The translations under genes and the position numbers were made by a program. Below, piece after piece: positions 1 through 7,000 of a stretch of 15,747 bases of DNA (within the stretch, counting starts at the first letter, position 1; the number at the start of each line of letters is the position of its first letter). Below the pieces are notes generated by a model. That model ran no database searches. It was not told the origin of the DNA and saw nothing but the letters and a program-made list of their open reading frames with translations. Location: positions 1 to 15,747 of the forward strand of contig JBKJLF010000386.1 in the NCBI GenBank assembly GCA_046597185.1, in the 5' to 3' direction. Source of the DNA: CAMBDR01 sp046597185. GTDB taxonomy: Bacteria > Pseudomonadota > Gammaproteobacteria > Burkholderiales > Burkholderiaceae_D.

Positions 1-112
1 CCCAATTTGACAAAATCATGCGAAAACCGCTATTTTGCAGGAAATTCACCAGCAAAACTATGCGTTTTGGGATAAATTATCCAAAGATCTCAATGGCAAC
101 TGAGGAATATAG

Positions 113-721
113 GATAACCCATTAATGAATGAAATCGTCTTCCCGGCGTCGATTTTGCAACCGCCATTTTTTGATATGCGCGCCGACGATGCCGTCAATT
201 ATGGTGCCATTGGTGCGGTCATCGGCCATGAAATCAGCCATGGTTTTGATGATAGCGGTAGCCAGTTTGACGGCAACGGTAATTTGCGCAATTGGTGGAG
301 TGAGCAAGACCGTAAAAACTTTAGCGCCAAGGCCGACATGCTGGTCGCCCAATACAGTAACTACAGCCCGGTGGCCGGCTATAAGGTCAACGGCAAGCTC
401 ACGCTGGGCGAAAATATCGCCGACAATTCTGGCTTGGCGGTGGCCTATAAAGCGTATAAATTATCACTCAAGGGCAAACCCGCCCCGGTGATCGATAATT
501 TGACCGGTGAGCAACGCTTTTTTATGGGTTTTGGCCAGGTGTGGCGCGCCAAGGTGCGCGATTCCCAGCAAATTGTGTTGTTGAAGTCCGATACCCATTC
601 ACCGGGTCAGTTCCGCGCCAATGGCACGCTGGTGAATCAACCGGGGTTTTATGACGCGTTTGGCGTCAAAGAAGGCGACAAGATGTATGTTGCGCCGGAA
701 AAACGTATCACGATCTGGTAA
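113..721 (+). pseudogene. C-terminal fragment of an M13 family (neprilysin/PepO-like) zinc metallopeptidase
   Basis: The reading frame carries the M13 catalytic core. From the first ATG (125) it encodes 198 residues: the NEIVFPA block at residues 2-8, the zinc motif HEISH (His35, Glu36, His39), ENIAD with the third zinc ligand Glu96 and Asp100, the HSP motif (His158), and the usual C-terminal Trp after a basic stretch. Full M13 enzymes have about 650-700 residues, so roughly 450-500 N-terminal residues are missing. Family similarity extends upstream of the ATG: codons 113-124 read DNPL, which fits the conserved NP-x-x-NEIV context, but an in-frame TAG (110-112) and TGA (101-103) come just before. 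No signal peptide or membrane anchor remains, although these enzymes normally act outside the cytoplasm. An AGGA at 111-114 could serve as a ribosome site for a short product. Most likely a decayed or truncated gene; the sequence beyond the window edge could hold the rest in another frame. Confidence 0.8.
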
Positions 722-757
722 TTTGGTGAGTGCAGTTCGCCAAGCTGGTCAAGTAAG

Positions 758-777
758 GCCGATCCACCCGGATCGGC
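758..777. terminator. Hairpin between convergent genes, possible bidirectional terminator
   Basis: A perfect 8-bp stem GCCGATCC/GGATCGGC closes a 4-base loop. It sits in the 63-bp gap between the stops of the M13 fragment (plus) and the ape1-like gene (minus). No T tract follows on either strand, so it is not a classical intrinsic terminator. Confidence 0.45.
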
Positions 778-784
778 ACGCGTC

Positions 785-2098
785 TTACCAGTTATTGGAA
801 AAGCCCTTCAGAAACGCCAGCTTTTCTTGCCGATACAAACGCATCAGCGATTCATGCAGGGCAATGGCACTGGCTTCATAGCCTTCCGGGGCCAAATGTA
901 CCAGATCAGCGCGGGCCAGCGGCGGATTCATTGCCGCCCACTGCTGAATCGCGCAATTACCGCCCATCGCTTCAGCCCAATTCCAATACAATAAATGCTC
1001 CTGAAACGCCACTTCGCGTTGCACCCGCTGCACGGTCAATAAGCTTGGGGCCAAACCATATTGGCCGCAACCACCATCCACACTGGGCCCGGTTTTCTTG
1101 GCCGAACTGGGCGCGCCGACCAATAGAATCGCCGCACTGGGCAAGGTGCTGCGGATTAATTGCACCACGGCATGCAAATCGGTGCGGTATTCCTGTTCAT
1201 TAAAACGCGGATCAAACGCTTCATTGGTGCCATAGGCCAAGATGATTAAATCCGGTTTGCGCCAGCGTAACTGCTGTGCAAACAGCGATTGATTCCAGTT
1301 GCGCAAGACCCGGGTGTGTGCGCCGACAATGCCCAAACTGTCATAACTGACACCGGGTGCCAAGCGATCGAGTAAAATCCCACCCAATTGACTCGGCGTA
1401 CCACTGGTCATTACGCGCAATGGCGTATCGCCAACGGGTTTGAATAATACGTCTTGCATGGCCCAGGTCGGCGTGTAGGGCGTTGACAGCGAGCGACTTT
1501 GGCCATCGGGCAATACCACATTCCAACCACCGCCATTGCTACTGCCCTTGGACCACAGGGTCAGCCGCCACAAACCCTCTTCCAATGGCGCTTTGGGGGC
1601 AATTTCAATCCCTGCGCTGGCCCCTGCCACATTCACGACCCCACCCAGGGGGAAATCGCCGCCTGCACTGGCATTGGATTTACTCACATCCGAGCGCCAC
1701 TTGCCCAGCATATGTTGCTTGACCTGGGCCGAACGCTGATTGGTCACATAGCCGGGCGTGAGCCAACCATAACCCGCATTGCCAAACTGGGCTTGCAAAC
1801 GGATGCGCAGCACATGGCTGAAATAGTCGCCCGCCGTATGCGAATCACCCACTTGTAAGATGCGCACCGTTTCACCATGGCGCGCGCCCTCCAGATTGGA
1901 AAGTTGAGTCCAGACCCGTTGAATATTCGGGTCGCCAAAATTCTCCACTTCCACCGCATGGCTGCACGAGCGCACACCCAAGGCCAGCACCCCAACACAG
2001 GCGATTTGCGCCATTACCTTGGCCAAAACCGGGCTGAAAATCGGCGGCGGCGGCTGTTGCGTCGCTGTTTGCGTGCTTGTTTGCATCATGGTTTTCAT
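785..2098 (-). CDS. ape1: O-acetylpeptidoglycan esterase, Ape1-like SGNH hydrolase
   Basis: The 437-residue product is an SGNH/GDSL hydrolase with one N-terminal hydrophobic segment (about 24-42), so it should be exported or anchored facing the periplasm. Visible motifs: block I GDSHTAGD with nucleophile Ser86; block II Gly at GIVGAH (257-261); block III YGTNEAF with Asn292; block V DLVH with Asp398 and His401. About 130-170 residues separate blocks I and II, where the Neisseria Ape1 enzyme has a CBM35-like domain. The surroundings (LQVGDSHTAGD, GDFPLGG, YGTNEAF, AMGG-C) closely match my recollection of meningococcal Ape1. That family removes O-acetyl groups from MurNAc in peptidoglycan, so lytic transglycosylases can act. 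The ATG overlaps the stop of the upstream patB-like gene by four bases (ATGA), which indicates translational coupling. The function is inferred from family and gene context. Confidence 0.82.
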   Translation of the reverse strand: MKTMMQTSTQTATQQPPPPIFSPVLAKVMAQIACVGVLALGVRSCSHAVEVENFGDPNIQRVWTQLSNLEGARHGETVRILQVGDSHTAGDYFSHVLRIRLQAQFGNAGYGWLTPGYVTNQRSAQVKQHMLGKWRSDVSKSNASAGGDFPLGGVVNVAGASAGIEIAPKAPLEEGLWRLTLWSKGSSNGGGWNVVLPDGQSRSLSTPYTPTWAMQDVLFKPVGDTPLRVMTSGTPSQLGGILLDRLAPGVSYDSLGIVGAHTRVLRNWNQSLFAQQLRWRKPDLIILAYGTNEAFDPRFNEQEYRTDLHAVVQLIRSTLPSAAILLVGAPSSAKKTGPSVDGGCGQYGLAPSLLTVQRVQREVAFQEHLLYWNWAEAMGGNCAIQQWAAMNPPLARADLVHLAPEGYEASAIALHESLMRLYRQEKLAFLKGFSNNW

Positions 2099-3321
2099 TG
2101 CATCACCGTAGTCTTGGGCAGTTGAAATTGCTGCAAAATGAGTTCTGCCAACTTCATCTGCCCTGCCGGGGTGAAATGCACCCCATCATCGGTGCGCATT
2201 GCCACCTTACGTTCGCCATTGAGCACAAATTTTTCGTAGCGCCCATTACCCGCACCAATCACGTTATCGGTGGTGGCATAGGTAATACCAAATTCGGCCG
2301 CCACACTGGCATACAAGCTATTTAAAATCGGAATACCGGCATTCATTTTTTCGCGCCCCATGGCGGGGTCGCCCAACCAAATCACTTCCACTTGCTTCTC
2401 CTTGGCATAAGCCAAAATCTCGCGAATGCGCGAGGCATACATGGCGCGCCAGCGCGGCGTGCCCAGCGGCTCATAGCGCCCGTTTAACACCATATCCCAG
2501 GTGTCATTGGCCCCAATAAATACCACCAGCGTAGTGATCTTATGTTTGGGAATGAGTTCTTGTACCGTTTTGGGCCAGTCAAAATAGCGCGGGTAAGCCA
2601 AACCGGTACTTTGCTTGCTGGCATCAACACTAGCAATACCATAATTGCGTTGCAAGGTGCGAATCGCCTGCGGTGCCACGCCCTGCATCATCGAATCACC
2701 AATAAACAAGACTTTATCGCGGTTACTGAGTATGATTTTGCCATTGGGCAAGCGTCGATTGGTGCTGGCGATGACACCCGATAAACCCATCACGCCCGCC
2801 GTACCCATCACAGGCGCATCACTGGCACCCCGCGTTGCTGCACCTGCCGCCGCCGTTGGCACGGCCACGCCAGAGCTTGGCATCGTCCGGGCCACCGCCA
2901 AAACCAGTTTGCCGGGATTGGGCCGGGGCTCAGCCACAGGCCGAGATTCAGCCACAGGCCGAGATTCAGCCACAGGCCGATTCTCAGCCGCAGGTTCGCC
3001 CGAAATCCAGTCATTACTCGCTTTGACCATTTGCACATCCAACTGCTGCAAGTAATTTTGCACTTGAGAAACCGGCGATTGGATTTGTTGATCCAATTGC
3101 GCGCCCCATTGCCCCACCGGGCTGGCCGCAAACGTCCCCAGGCCACTTTCACTGTGGTGGGTTTGCTGCCAATACGTGTCTAAGCCGGTATGGCGCAGCC
3201 AAACCATGATCAGCAGCGTCAACACCAACATCAGCACCGTTGACCAGGTAGCTGGCTCGGGCAGTATGCCAGTTGGCAGCTTGGCGGGTGGTCGATCACC
3301 GTGAATTGAGAAATAAGCCAT
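2095..3321 (-). CDS. patB: Peptidoglycan O-acetyltransferase PatB-like SGNH protein (DUF459 type)
   Basis: From the ATG at 3321 the product has 408 residues. There is a membrane segment at about 26-44, then a low-complexity Ala/Pro/Glu-rich linker (about 95-185) with a repeated PVAESR unit, then a C-terminal SGNH domain. The triad fits GDSMMQG with Ser210 and DGVH with Asp379 and His382; GAND supplies Asn272. This is the arrangement expected for PatB, a periplasm-facing enzyme that transfers acetyl groups, delivered across the membrane by PatA, onto peptidoglycan MurNAc. A GTG at 3360 would add 13 residues by overlapping patA by 35 bases. The ATG lying four bases after the patA stop is preferred, although neither start has a clear Shine-Dalgarno sequence, so coupling to patA is likely. 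It overlaps the next gene by four bases. A similar SGNH protein acetylating another polysaccharide remains possible. Confidence 0.8.
   Translation of the reverse strand: MAYFSIHGDRPPAKLPTGILPEPATWSTVLMLVLTLLIMVWLRHTGLDTYWQQTHHSESGLGTFAASPVGQWGAQLDQQIQSPVSQVQNYLQQLDVQMVKASNDWISGEPAAENRPVAESRPVAESRPVAEPRPNPGKLVLAVARTMPSSGVAVPTAAAGAATRGASDAPVMGTAGVMGLSGVIASTNRRLPNGKIILSNRDKVLFIGDSMMQGVAPQAIRTLQRNYGIASVDASKQSTGLAYPRYFDWPKTVQELIPKHKITTLVVFIGANDTWDMVLNGRYEPLGTPRWRAMYASRIREILAYAKEKQVEVIWLGDPAMGREKMNAGIPILNSLYASVAAEFGITYATTDNVIGAGNGRYEKFVLNGERKVAMRTDDGVHFTPAGQMKLAELILQQFQLPKTTVMQ
2931..2984 (-). repeat. Three tandem 18-bp units inside patB coding for repeated PVAESR
   Basis: Two units are identical (starting at 2931 and 2949). 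The third (2967) differs in its last bases, and a decayed partial copy follows at 2985-2994. The 18-bp unit keeps the frame, so copy-number change would lengthen or shorten the linker between the membrane segment and the SGNH domain without breaking the protein. Confidence 0.9.
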
Positions 3322-3325
3322 ACAA

Positions 3326-4717
3326 TTAATACTGATAATAAATAAAAGCCGGAATACCACTGGGTGCCAGCAAAATAATCAATTGCACCGCAGCAGCAAA
3401 TGGCAAGGGTTTAATAAACCAAGGCATGCGCCGCATCAGCGCCAACAAGCCTGCACGCATCCGGTTACTGTAGTGCCAAAAGCCAAACATCAAGGCCATA
3501 AAAGCAAAGCCCAAACCAATATTCAATTGCAGCGGCACTGAAAAGCGCGAGAGGCCGGCCAAATAATGCCAGGCATCCAGCGCGCTGTCGGCCCGGAAAA
3601 ATACCCAGGCAAAACACACAAAATGAAAAGTCAGGATCGCGCCAAGCCAGGCGGGCATGCGCCAGGGACAAATTTTATCCCAAATATTTTGCGCAATCAT
3701 ACCCACGCCATGAATACCGCCCCACACCAGATACTTTAAACTCACGCCATGCCACAATCCGCTCAACAACATCGCTGCCAGCAAATTCACCTGGGTGCGC
3801 CACCATGGGCCTTTATTGCCGCCAAAAGTGATGTAGACATAATCCCGAATCCAAGTTGAGAGTGAAATATGCCAACGCCGCCAAAAATCACGCAGGCTGT
3901 CGGCCCGGTAAGGTTGGTTGAAGTTGGGCAGAACTTGATAGCCAAGCAACATGGCGAGAGCAATCACCAATTCGGAATAGCCGCTAAAATCAAGATAAAT
4001 CTGCATTGCGTAGGCGTACATGCCCAGGATCAGCTCCAAACCATGATATGCATCAGGATTGGCAAACAAGGGGTTGACCCAATGCTCAGCCAGCCAACTG
4101 GCCAGCCACACTTTTTTGGCCAGGGCCGATAAAATCAATAACACGGCGGCATCGGCATTTTGTACCTGCCGCGGCTCCGCACTTTGCATTTGATGCAATA
4201 AACCCTGGGGGCGACCAATCGGGCCAGCCAATAAGGTGGGGAAGAATGACAGATACAACATGGTATCAAACACCGACGCCGTGGCCGCCTTGCCGCGCCC
4301 TACATCAATCAAATAAGCCAAGGCCTGGAAGGTGTAGAAGGAAATACCAACGGGCAGCAAAATATCGAGTGGTGGAATTATCCAGGCCAAATGCGCTTGA
4401 TCGAAGGCAAACTGCACTTGCACCCGGAAAAATTCGTAATATTTAAACACACCCAGATTCAATAAAGAAATCGTCACCCCCAGGCCGAGCCACAGCCACC
4501 GGGATGCGGGGCGCGTGCTCATGGCGCTGGCGCAAAGACTCACGACACTGGAATAGATGAATAAAATGAAGGCAAAACGCCAGTCGAGCAAGGCATAAAA
4601 ACCATAACTGGCGAACAATAGCAAGGTTTTTTGCGCGCTAACATAGCGTTGTAAGCCCCAATACAAACAAAGGAAGACCACAAACACAATAGCAAATTCG
4701 GGGGTTAGATAACTCAT
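3326..4717 (-). CDS. patA: MBOAT family membrane O-acyltransferase, PatA-like
   Basis: The 463-residue product is a polytopic membrane protein of the MBOAT family (AlgI/DltB/PatA type). Visible hallmarks: PVGISFYTFQALAYLIDVGRG near residues 122-142; the FFPTLLAGPI segment; FWRRWHISLSTWIRDYVY (His283), typical of AlgI-like members; and LLSGLWHG with the invariant His323. Such proteins move acyl groups from a cytoplasmic donor across the inner membrane to an SGNH partner. Two SGNH genes follow immediately, in the order of the Neisseria patA-patB-ape1 set, which supports a role in peptidoglycan O-acetylation. An ATG at 4744 would add nine residues, but it overlaps a possible -10 box (TACAAT on the minus strand), so the ATG at 4717 is chosen. 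Neither start has a strong Shine-Dalgarno sequence. Acetylation of an exopolysaccharide is the alternative role. Confidence 0.85.
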   Translation of the reverse strand: MSYLTPEFAIVFVVFLCLYWGLQRYVSAQKTLLLFASYGFYALLDWRFAFILFIYSSVVSLCASAMSTRPASRWLWLGLGVTISLLNLGVFKYYEFFRVQVQFAFDQAHLAWIIPPLDILLPVGISFYTFQALAYLIDVGRGKAATASVFDTMLYLSFFPTLLAGPIGRPQGLLHQMQSAEPRQVQNADAAVLLILSALAKKVWLASWLAEHWVNPLFANPDAYHGLELILGMYAYAMQIYLDFSGYSELVIALAMLLGYQVLPNFNQPYRADSLRDFWRRWHISLSTWIRDYVYITFGGNKGPWWRTQVNLLAAMLLSGLWHGVSLKYLVWGGIHGVGMIAQNIWDKICPWRMPAWLGAILTFHFVCFAWVFFRADSALDAWHYLAGLSRFSVPLQLNIGLGFAFMALMFGFWHYSNRMRAGLLALMRRMPWFIKPLPFAAAVQLIILLAPSGIPAFIYYQY

Positions 4718-4742
4718 GGCACACAATAATGAATGAGCTGGC

Positions 4743-4748
4743 ATTGTA
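4743..4748 (-). promoter_or_regulatory. Candidate -10 box for the patA-patB-ape1 operon
   Basis: The minus strand reads TACAAT here, which would place transcription start near 4736 and leave a leader of about 20 bases before the patA ATG at 4717. No good -35 hexamer is seen at the usual distance, so this is only a candidate. Confidence 0.3.
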
Positions 4749-4753
4749 CCGCG

Positions 4754-4781
4754 TTGCAGACCAATTTGCAGACAATACGAT
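4754..4781 (+). promoter_or_regulatory. Candidate promoter for the asparaginase gene
   Basis: TTGCAG (4754-4759) and TACGAT (4776-4781) are separated by 16 bases. The -35 part belongs to a near-perfect direct repeat (TTGCAGACCAAT then TTGCAGACAAT), which could also be an operator. The match to consensus is weak. The divergent gap 4718-4893 must hold promoters for both directions. Confidence 0.3.
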
Positions 4782-4844
4782 AGTGATAATCCTCAATTTG
4801 GTCACAATGATGCCCATGCACTGGTGTATGATGCCAGATACCAT

Positions 4845-4880
4845 CGAATCGAGCAACGAATCGAGCAGCGAATCAAGCAG
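4845..4880 (+). repeat. Three tandem 12-bp units in the asparaginase leader
   Basis: Three near-identical 12-bp copies (CGAATCGAGCAA, then CGAATCGAGCAG, then CGAATCAAGCAG) end 13 bases before the ansA ATG and three bases before its Shine-Dalgarno sequence. The stretch lies in the untranslated leader if translation starts at 4894. Confidence 0.9.
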
Positions 4881-4893
4881 ACGAAAGGCGCAC

Positions 4894-6012
4894 ATGAAAA
4901 TCTACCTACTCTATACTGGCGGCACCATAGGATCGGTCGGCACCCCATTAAAGCCATTGCAAGGCCCGGCTTTCACTGCGGCCTTCAAGGCGGTGATTGA
5001 GCCATTGATCAATACCCAAATGCCAGACATCCAAATTCATTACGACTTTTTCCCCAATACCTTGGATTCCACCAATATGCAACCGTCTGATTGGGTCACG
5101 ATTGCACAAACGATTTTGGATAATTATTGCGCCAACGATGCCTTTTTGGTCTTGCATGGCACCGACACCATGGCTTGGACTTCTTCCGCACTCTCGTTTA
5201 TGCTGCCCGGCATTGCCAAACCCTTGCTGGTGACTGGTTCGCAATTACCGTTGTTTTTCAGCCAGAAGGAAGGTGATTACCATCTTTTATTCAATACCGA
5301 TGCTCTGCGCAATGTGATGGGTGCCTTGCAATTTTTGAAATTTCGCATTCCCGAAGTTGGCTTGTATTTTGCCGATGCCTTAAACCGTGGCAACCGGGCG
5401 GTGAAAAGTAATGCCAGCGAATTTACCGCCTTCACCTCGCCCAATTTTCCACCGCTGGGCACCTATGGCGTATTGCCGCAGGTAACGGATAATTTAATCC
5501 TGGCCACGCCTTCCAGCAATGCACTGGATATGCATATCGAAGCAGTGCGCGCCAATCTGACAACGATTCGTGCCAATATCGACCAGGTATCGGTGATTCA
5601 ATTTTTAATTTTCCCGGCCTTCTACAGCAAGAGTGGCTCGTTGCTGGTGTCGATGTTAAAACAAATTCGCCAAATGGAGCCGCCACTGAAGGGAATTATC
5701 TTTGAATCCTTTGGTGCGGGCAATATTCCCGACTTTGATGAAATGCGCCAGTTGATTCAAGACATGCATCAATCTGGCATCGCCATGGTGGATTGCACCC
5801 AGGTGCATTCGGGCGATGTCAACTACGATGCCTACGCCACTGGCTCCTGGTTGCGTAATGCAGGTGTGTTGAGTGGCTTTGACATGACACCTGTTGCGGC
5901 CTTGACCAAACTCATCGTCACACTGGCACGCCAGCCGGATGCTTCATTCGAACAAATTCAAAGCGACATGGCCACCAATCAGGCAGGGGAAATGAGTGGT
6001 AATGGTCAGTAG
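4894..6012 (+). CDS. ansA: Type I (AnsA-like) L-asparaginase
   Basis: The 372-residue product hydrolyses L-asparagine to aspartate and ammonia. It has both asparaginase signatures: YTGGTIG with nucleophile Thr11, and LHGTDTMAW with Thr90 and Asp91. It also shows LDSTNMQPSDW (substrate-binding Ser59 region), the RGNRAVKSNASEFTAFTSPNFPPLG block, and the late ATGSWL-NAGV-SG-DMT-EA-like segment. There is no signal peptide, so it is cytoplasmic and closer to E. coli AnsA than to periplasmic AnsB. The frame is open upstream to 4729, but translation is placed at 4894: the ATG follows GAAAGG by five bases, and family similarity begins there (MKIYLLYTGG). The downstream acetyltransferase gene overlaps its end, so the two are probably co-transcribed. 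Confidence 0.92.
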   Translation: MKIYLLYTGGTIGSVGTPLKPLQGPAFTAAFKAVIEPLINTQMPDIQIHYDFFPNTLDSTNMQPSDWVTIAQTILDNYCANDAFLVLHGTDTMAWTSSALSFMLPGIAKPLLVTGSQLPLFFSQKEGDYHLLFNTDALRNVMGALQFLKFRIPEVGLYFADALNRGNRAVKSNASEFTAFTSPNFPPLGTYGVLPQVTDNLILATPSSNALDMHIEAVRANLTTIRANIDQVSVIQFLIFPAFYSKSGSLLVSMLKQIRQMEPPLKGIIFESFGAGNIPDFDEMRQLIQDMHQSGIAMVDCTQVHSGDVNYDAYATGSWLRNAGVLSGFDMTPVAALTKLIVTLARQPDASFEQIQSDMATNQAGEMSGNGQ

Positions 6013-6562
6013 CAGCATGAGCGCCATCGTGTGTGTGCGCGAAGCGGGAATCGAAGACGATTTCTTTCGCTACCTGCACCAACATTTGCTGGGCAATGGC
6101 AGCCCGGAGACAGGCTATTTTCAACCCTTGCCGCGCAGTGAATCGCGCTTGTCGGAAAAAAAGGAAGCGCAATTTCGCGCCAGTCTGAAACTCCCCTTTG
6201 GCACACCAGGCTGGCGTAAAACCTCCCTTGCGCGCAATGCGCAAGGGGAGATTTTAGGCCATGTCGATTTACGCGCCCGCCCCGAAATTTATGCCGCGCA
6301 CCGCTGCCTGCTGGGCATGGGCGTCGCGCGCAGCGTGCGCCGCCACGGCCTGGGTACGCGCTTGCTGGCGCACGCCAGCGCATGGGCCATGGCGTGCGAA
6401 ACCCTGGAATGGATGGATTTGCAGGTGCTAGGGGGCAATCTGGGCGCGATTGCCTTGTATCGGCGCGCCGGCTTTATCGTCATCGGAGAAATACCCGAGA
6501 TGTATAAAATTGATGGCAATGCCTTATCCTTATTGACCATGAGCCGAAAAATCCTTTCCTGA
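6002..6562 (+). CDS. GNAT family N-acetyltransferase
   Basis: The product (186 residues from the ATG at 6002) has the GNAT acetyl-CoA fold. Motif A reads GMGVARSVRRHGLGTRLL, with the pyrophosphate-binding RRHGLG loop at about 113-118. A later NLGAIALYRRAGF segment (146-158) is the usual motif B. The substrate cannot be predicted; proteins, amino acids and small amines are all used by this family. The gene overlaps ansA by 11 bases. The 6002 start has GGGGA 11 bases upstream inside ansA; an ATG at 6017 and a GTG at 5996 are alternatives. Position after an asparaginase suggests co-expression but does not define a shared pathway. Confidence 0.85.
   Translation: MVSSSMSAIVCVREAGIEDDFFRYLHQHLLGNGSPETGYFQPLPRSESRLSEKKEAQFRASLKLPFGTPGWRKTSLARNAQGEILGHVDLRARPEIYAAHRCLLGMGVARSVRRHGLGTRLLAHASAWAMACETLEWMDLQVLGGNLGAIALYRRAGFIVIGEIPEMYKIDGNALSLLTMSRKILS
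6223..6250 (+). repeat. Inverted repeat inside the GNAT gene
   Basis: CTCCCTTGCGC and GCGCAAGGGGAG are complementary over 11 bp with one bulged G and a 5-base loop. The hairpin lies wholly within coding sequence and lacks a T tract, so it is not a terminator. Confidence 0.8.
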
Positions 6563-6600
6563 TCCTGTTCCGCATCAATAAACCGGGGCGATACGCCGCC

Positions 6601-6889
6601 TTAATATCCCTTGACTCTATCCACGCCAGCCGGAATCGGCCCGCTTGCCCGATAGAGCGCAATATTTTGCGCGACAATTTTGCGCGCCCGTTTCCAAATC
6701 AGTCGGGCCGGAGATATGCGGCAACACCGTCACCTTGGGATGCGCCCACAATGGGCTATCGACGGGCAGCGGCTCCTGTTCAAACACAGCCGGCATGGCG
6801 CGCGCCAATTGCGCCAGCCAGGATTGGGCCTTGGCGGGTGGCCCCTGGAATAAATAAGGTATCGGCGCATACGGTATCGGTAAATTCAT
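6601..6889 (-). pseudogene. ghrA: Remnant of a GhrA-like 2-hydroxyacid (glyoxylate/hydroxypyruvate) dehydrogenase
   Basis: About 33 N-terminal residues (starting MNLPIPYAPIPYLFQG, with SWLAQLARAMP) run directly, near 6790, into the C-terminal block VFEQEPLPVDSPLWAHP and VTVLPHISGPTD, typical of GhrA-type NAD(P)-dependent dehydrogenases. A complete enzyme has about 310 residues, so roughly 200 middle residues, including the nucleotide-binding domain, are gone. A second lesion follows. After DLETGA (near 6682-6687, in a GCGCGC run) the original frame continues one base out of phase as KIVAQNIALYRASG and then PAGVDRVKGY, ending at a TAA (6601-6603). Deletion plus frameshift means there is no active enzyme. 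The rest of the gap between the GNAT gene and position 7001 holds only the downstream gene's promoter region (6890-7000) and 38 bases without recognisable content. Confidence 0.85.
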
Positions 6890-6959
6890 GATATTTGACT
6901 GGGGTGAGCTTGAATCAGCACATGATATCAAATTCAAGCCACAATCACGAAAGTCAGTT

Positions 6960-6993
6960 TATAATTGGTTCCCCGCATCGGCCATTGAAAGGA
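6960..6993 (+). promoter_or_regulatory. -10 box and ribosome binding site for the fusion glycosyltransferase gene
   Basis: A perfect TATAAT occupies 6960-6965, without an obvious -35 hexamer at 16-18 bases. GAAAGGA (6987-6993) lies seven bases before the ATG at 7001 and fixes that start. The transcript leader would be about 30 bases. Confidence 0.5.
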
Positions 6994-7000
6994 CCTGGTT

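Noticed and set aside
11..103. A 30-codon frame ending NYAFWDKLSKDLNGN before a TGA, just upstream of the M13 fragment
   Set aside because: It reads like a protein C-terminus, but it is closed by a TGA at 8-10, has no ATG, and resembles no family I recognise, including M13. Too short to call.
3319..3360. GTG start at 3360 for patB giving 421 residues
   Set aside because: It would overlap patA by 35 bases and add residues translated from patA codons. The ATG at 3321, four bases after the patA stop, fits coupling better.
4729..4893. N-terminal extension of asparaginase by 55 residues
   Set aside because: The extension encodes the repeat-rich leader (SSNESSSESS), has no family similarity and lacks a ribosome site. 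GAAAGG before 4894 marks the true start.
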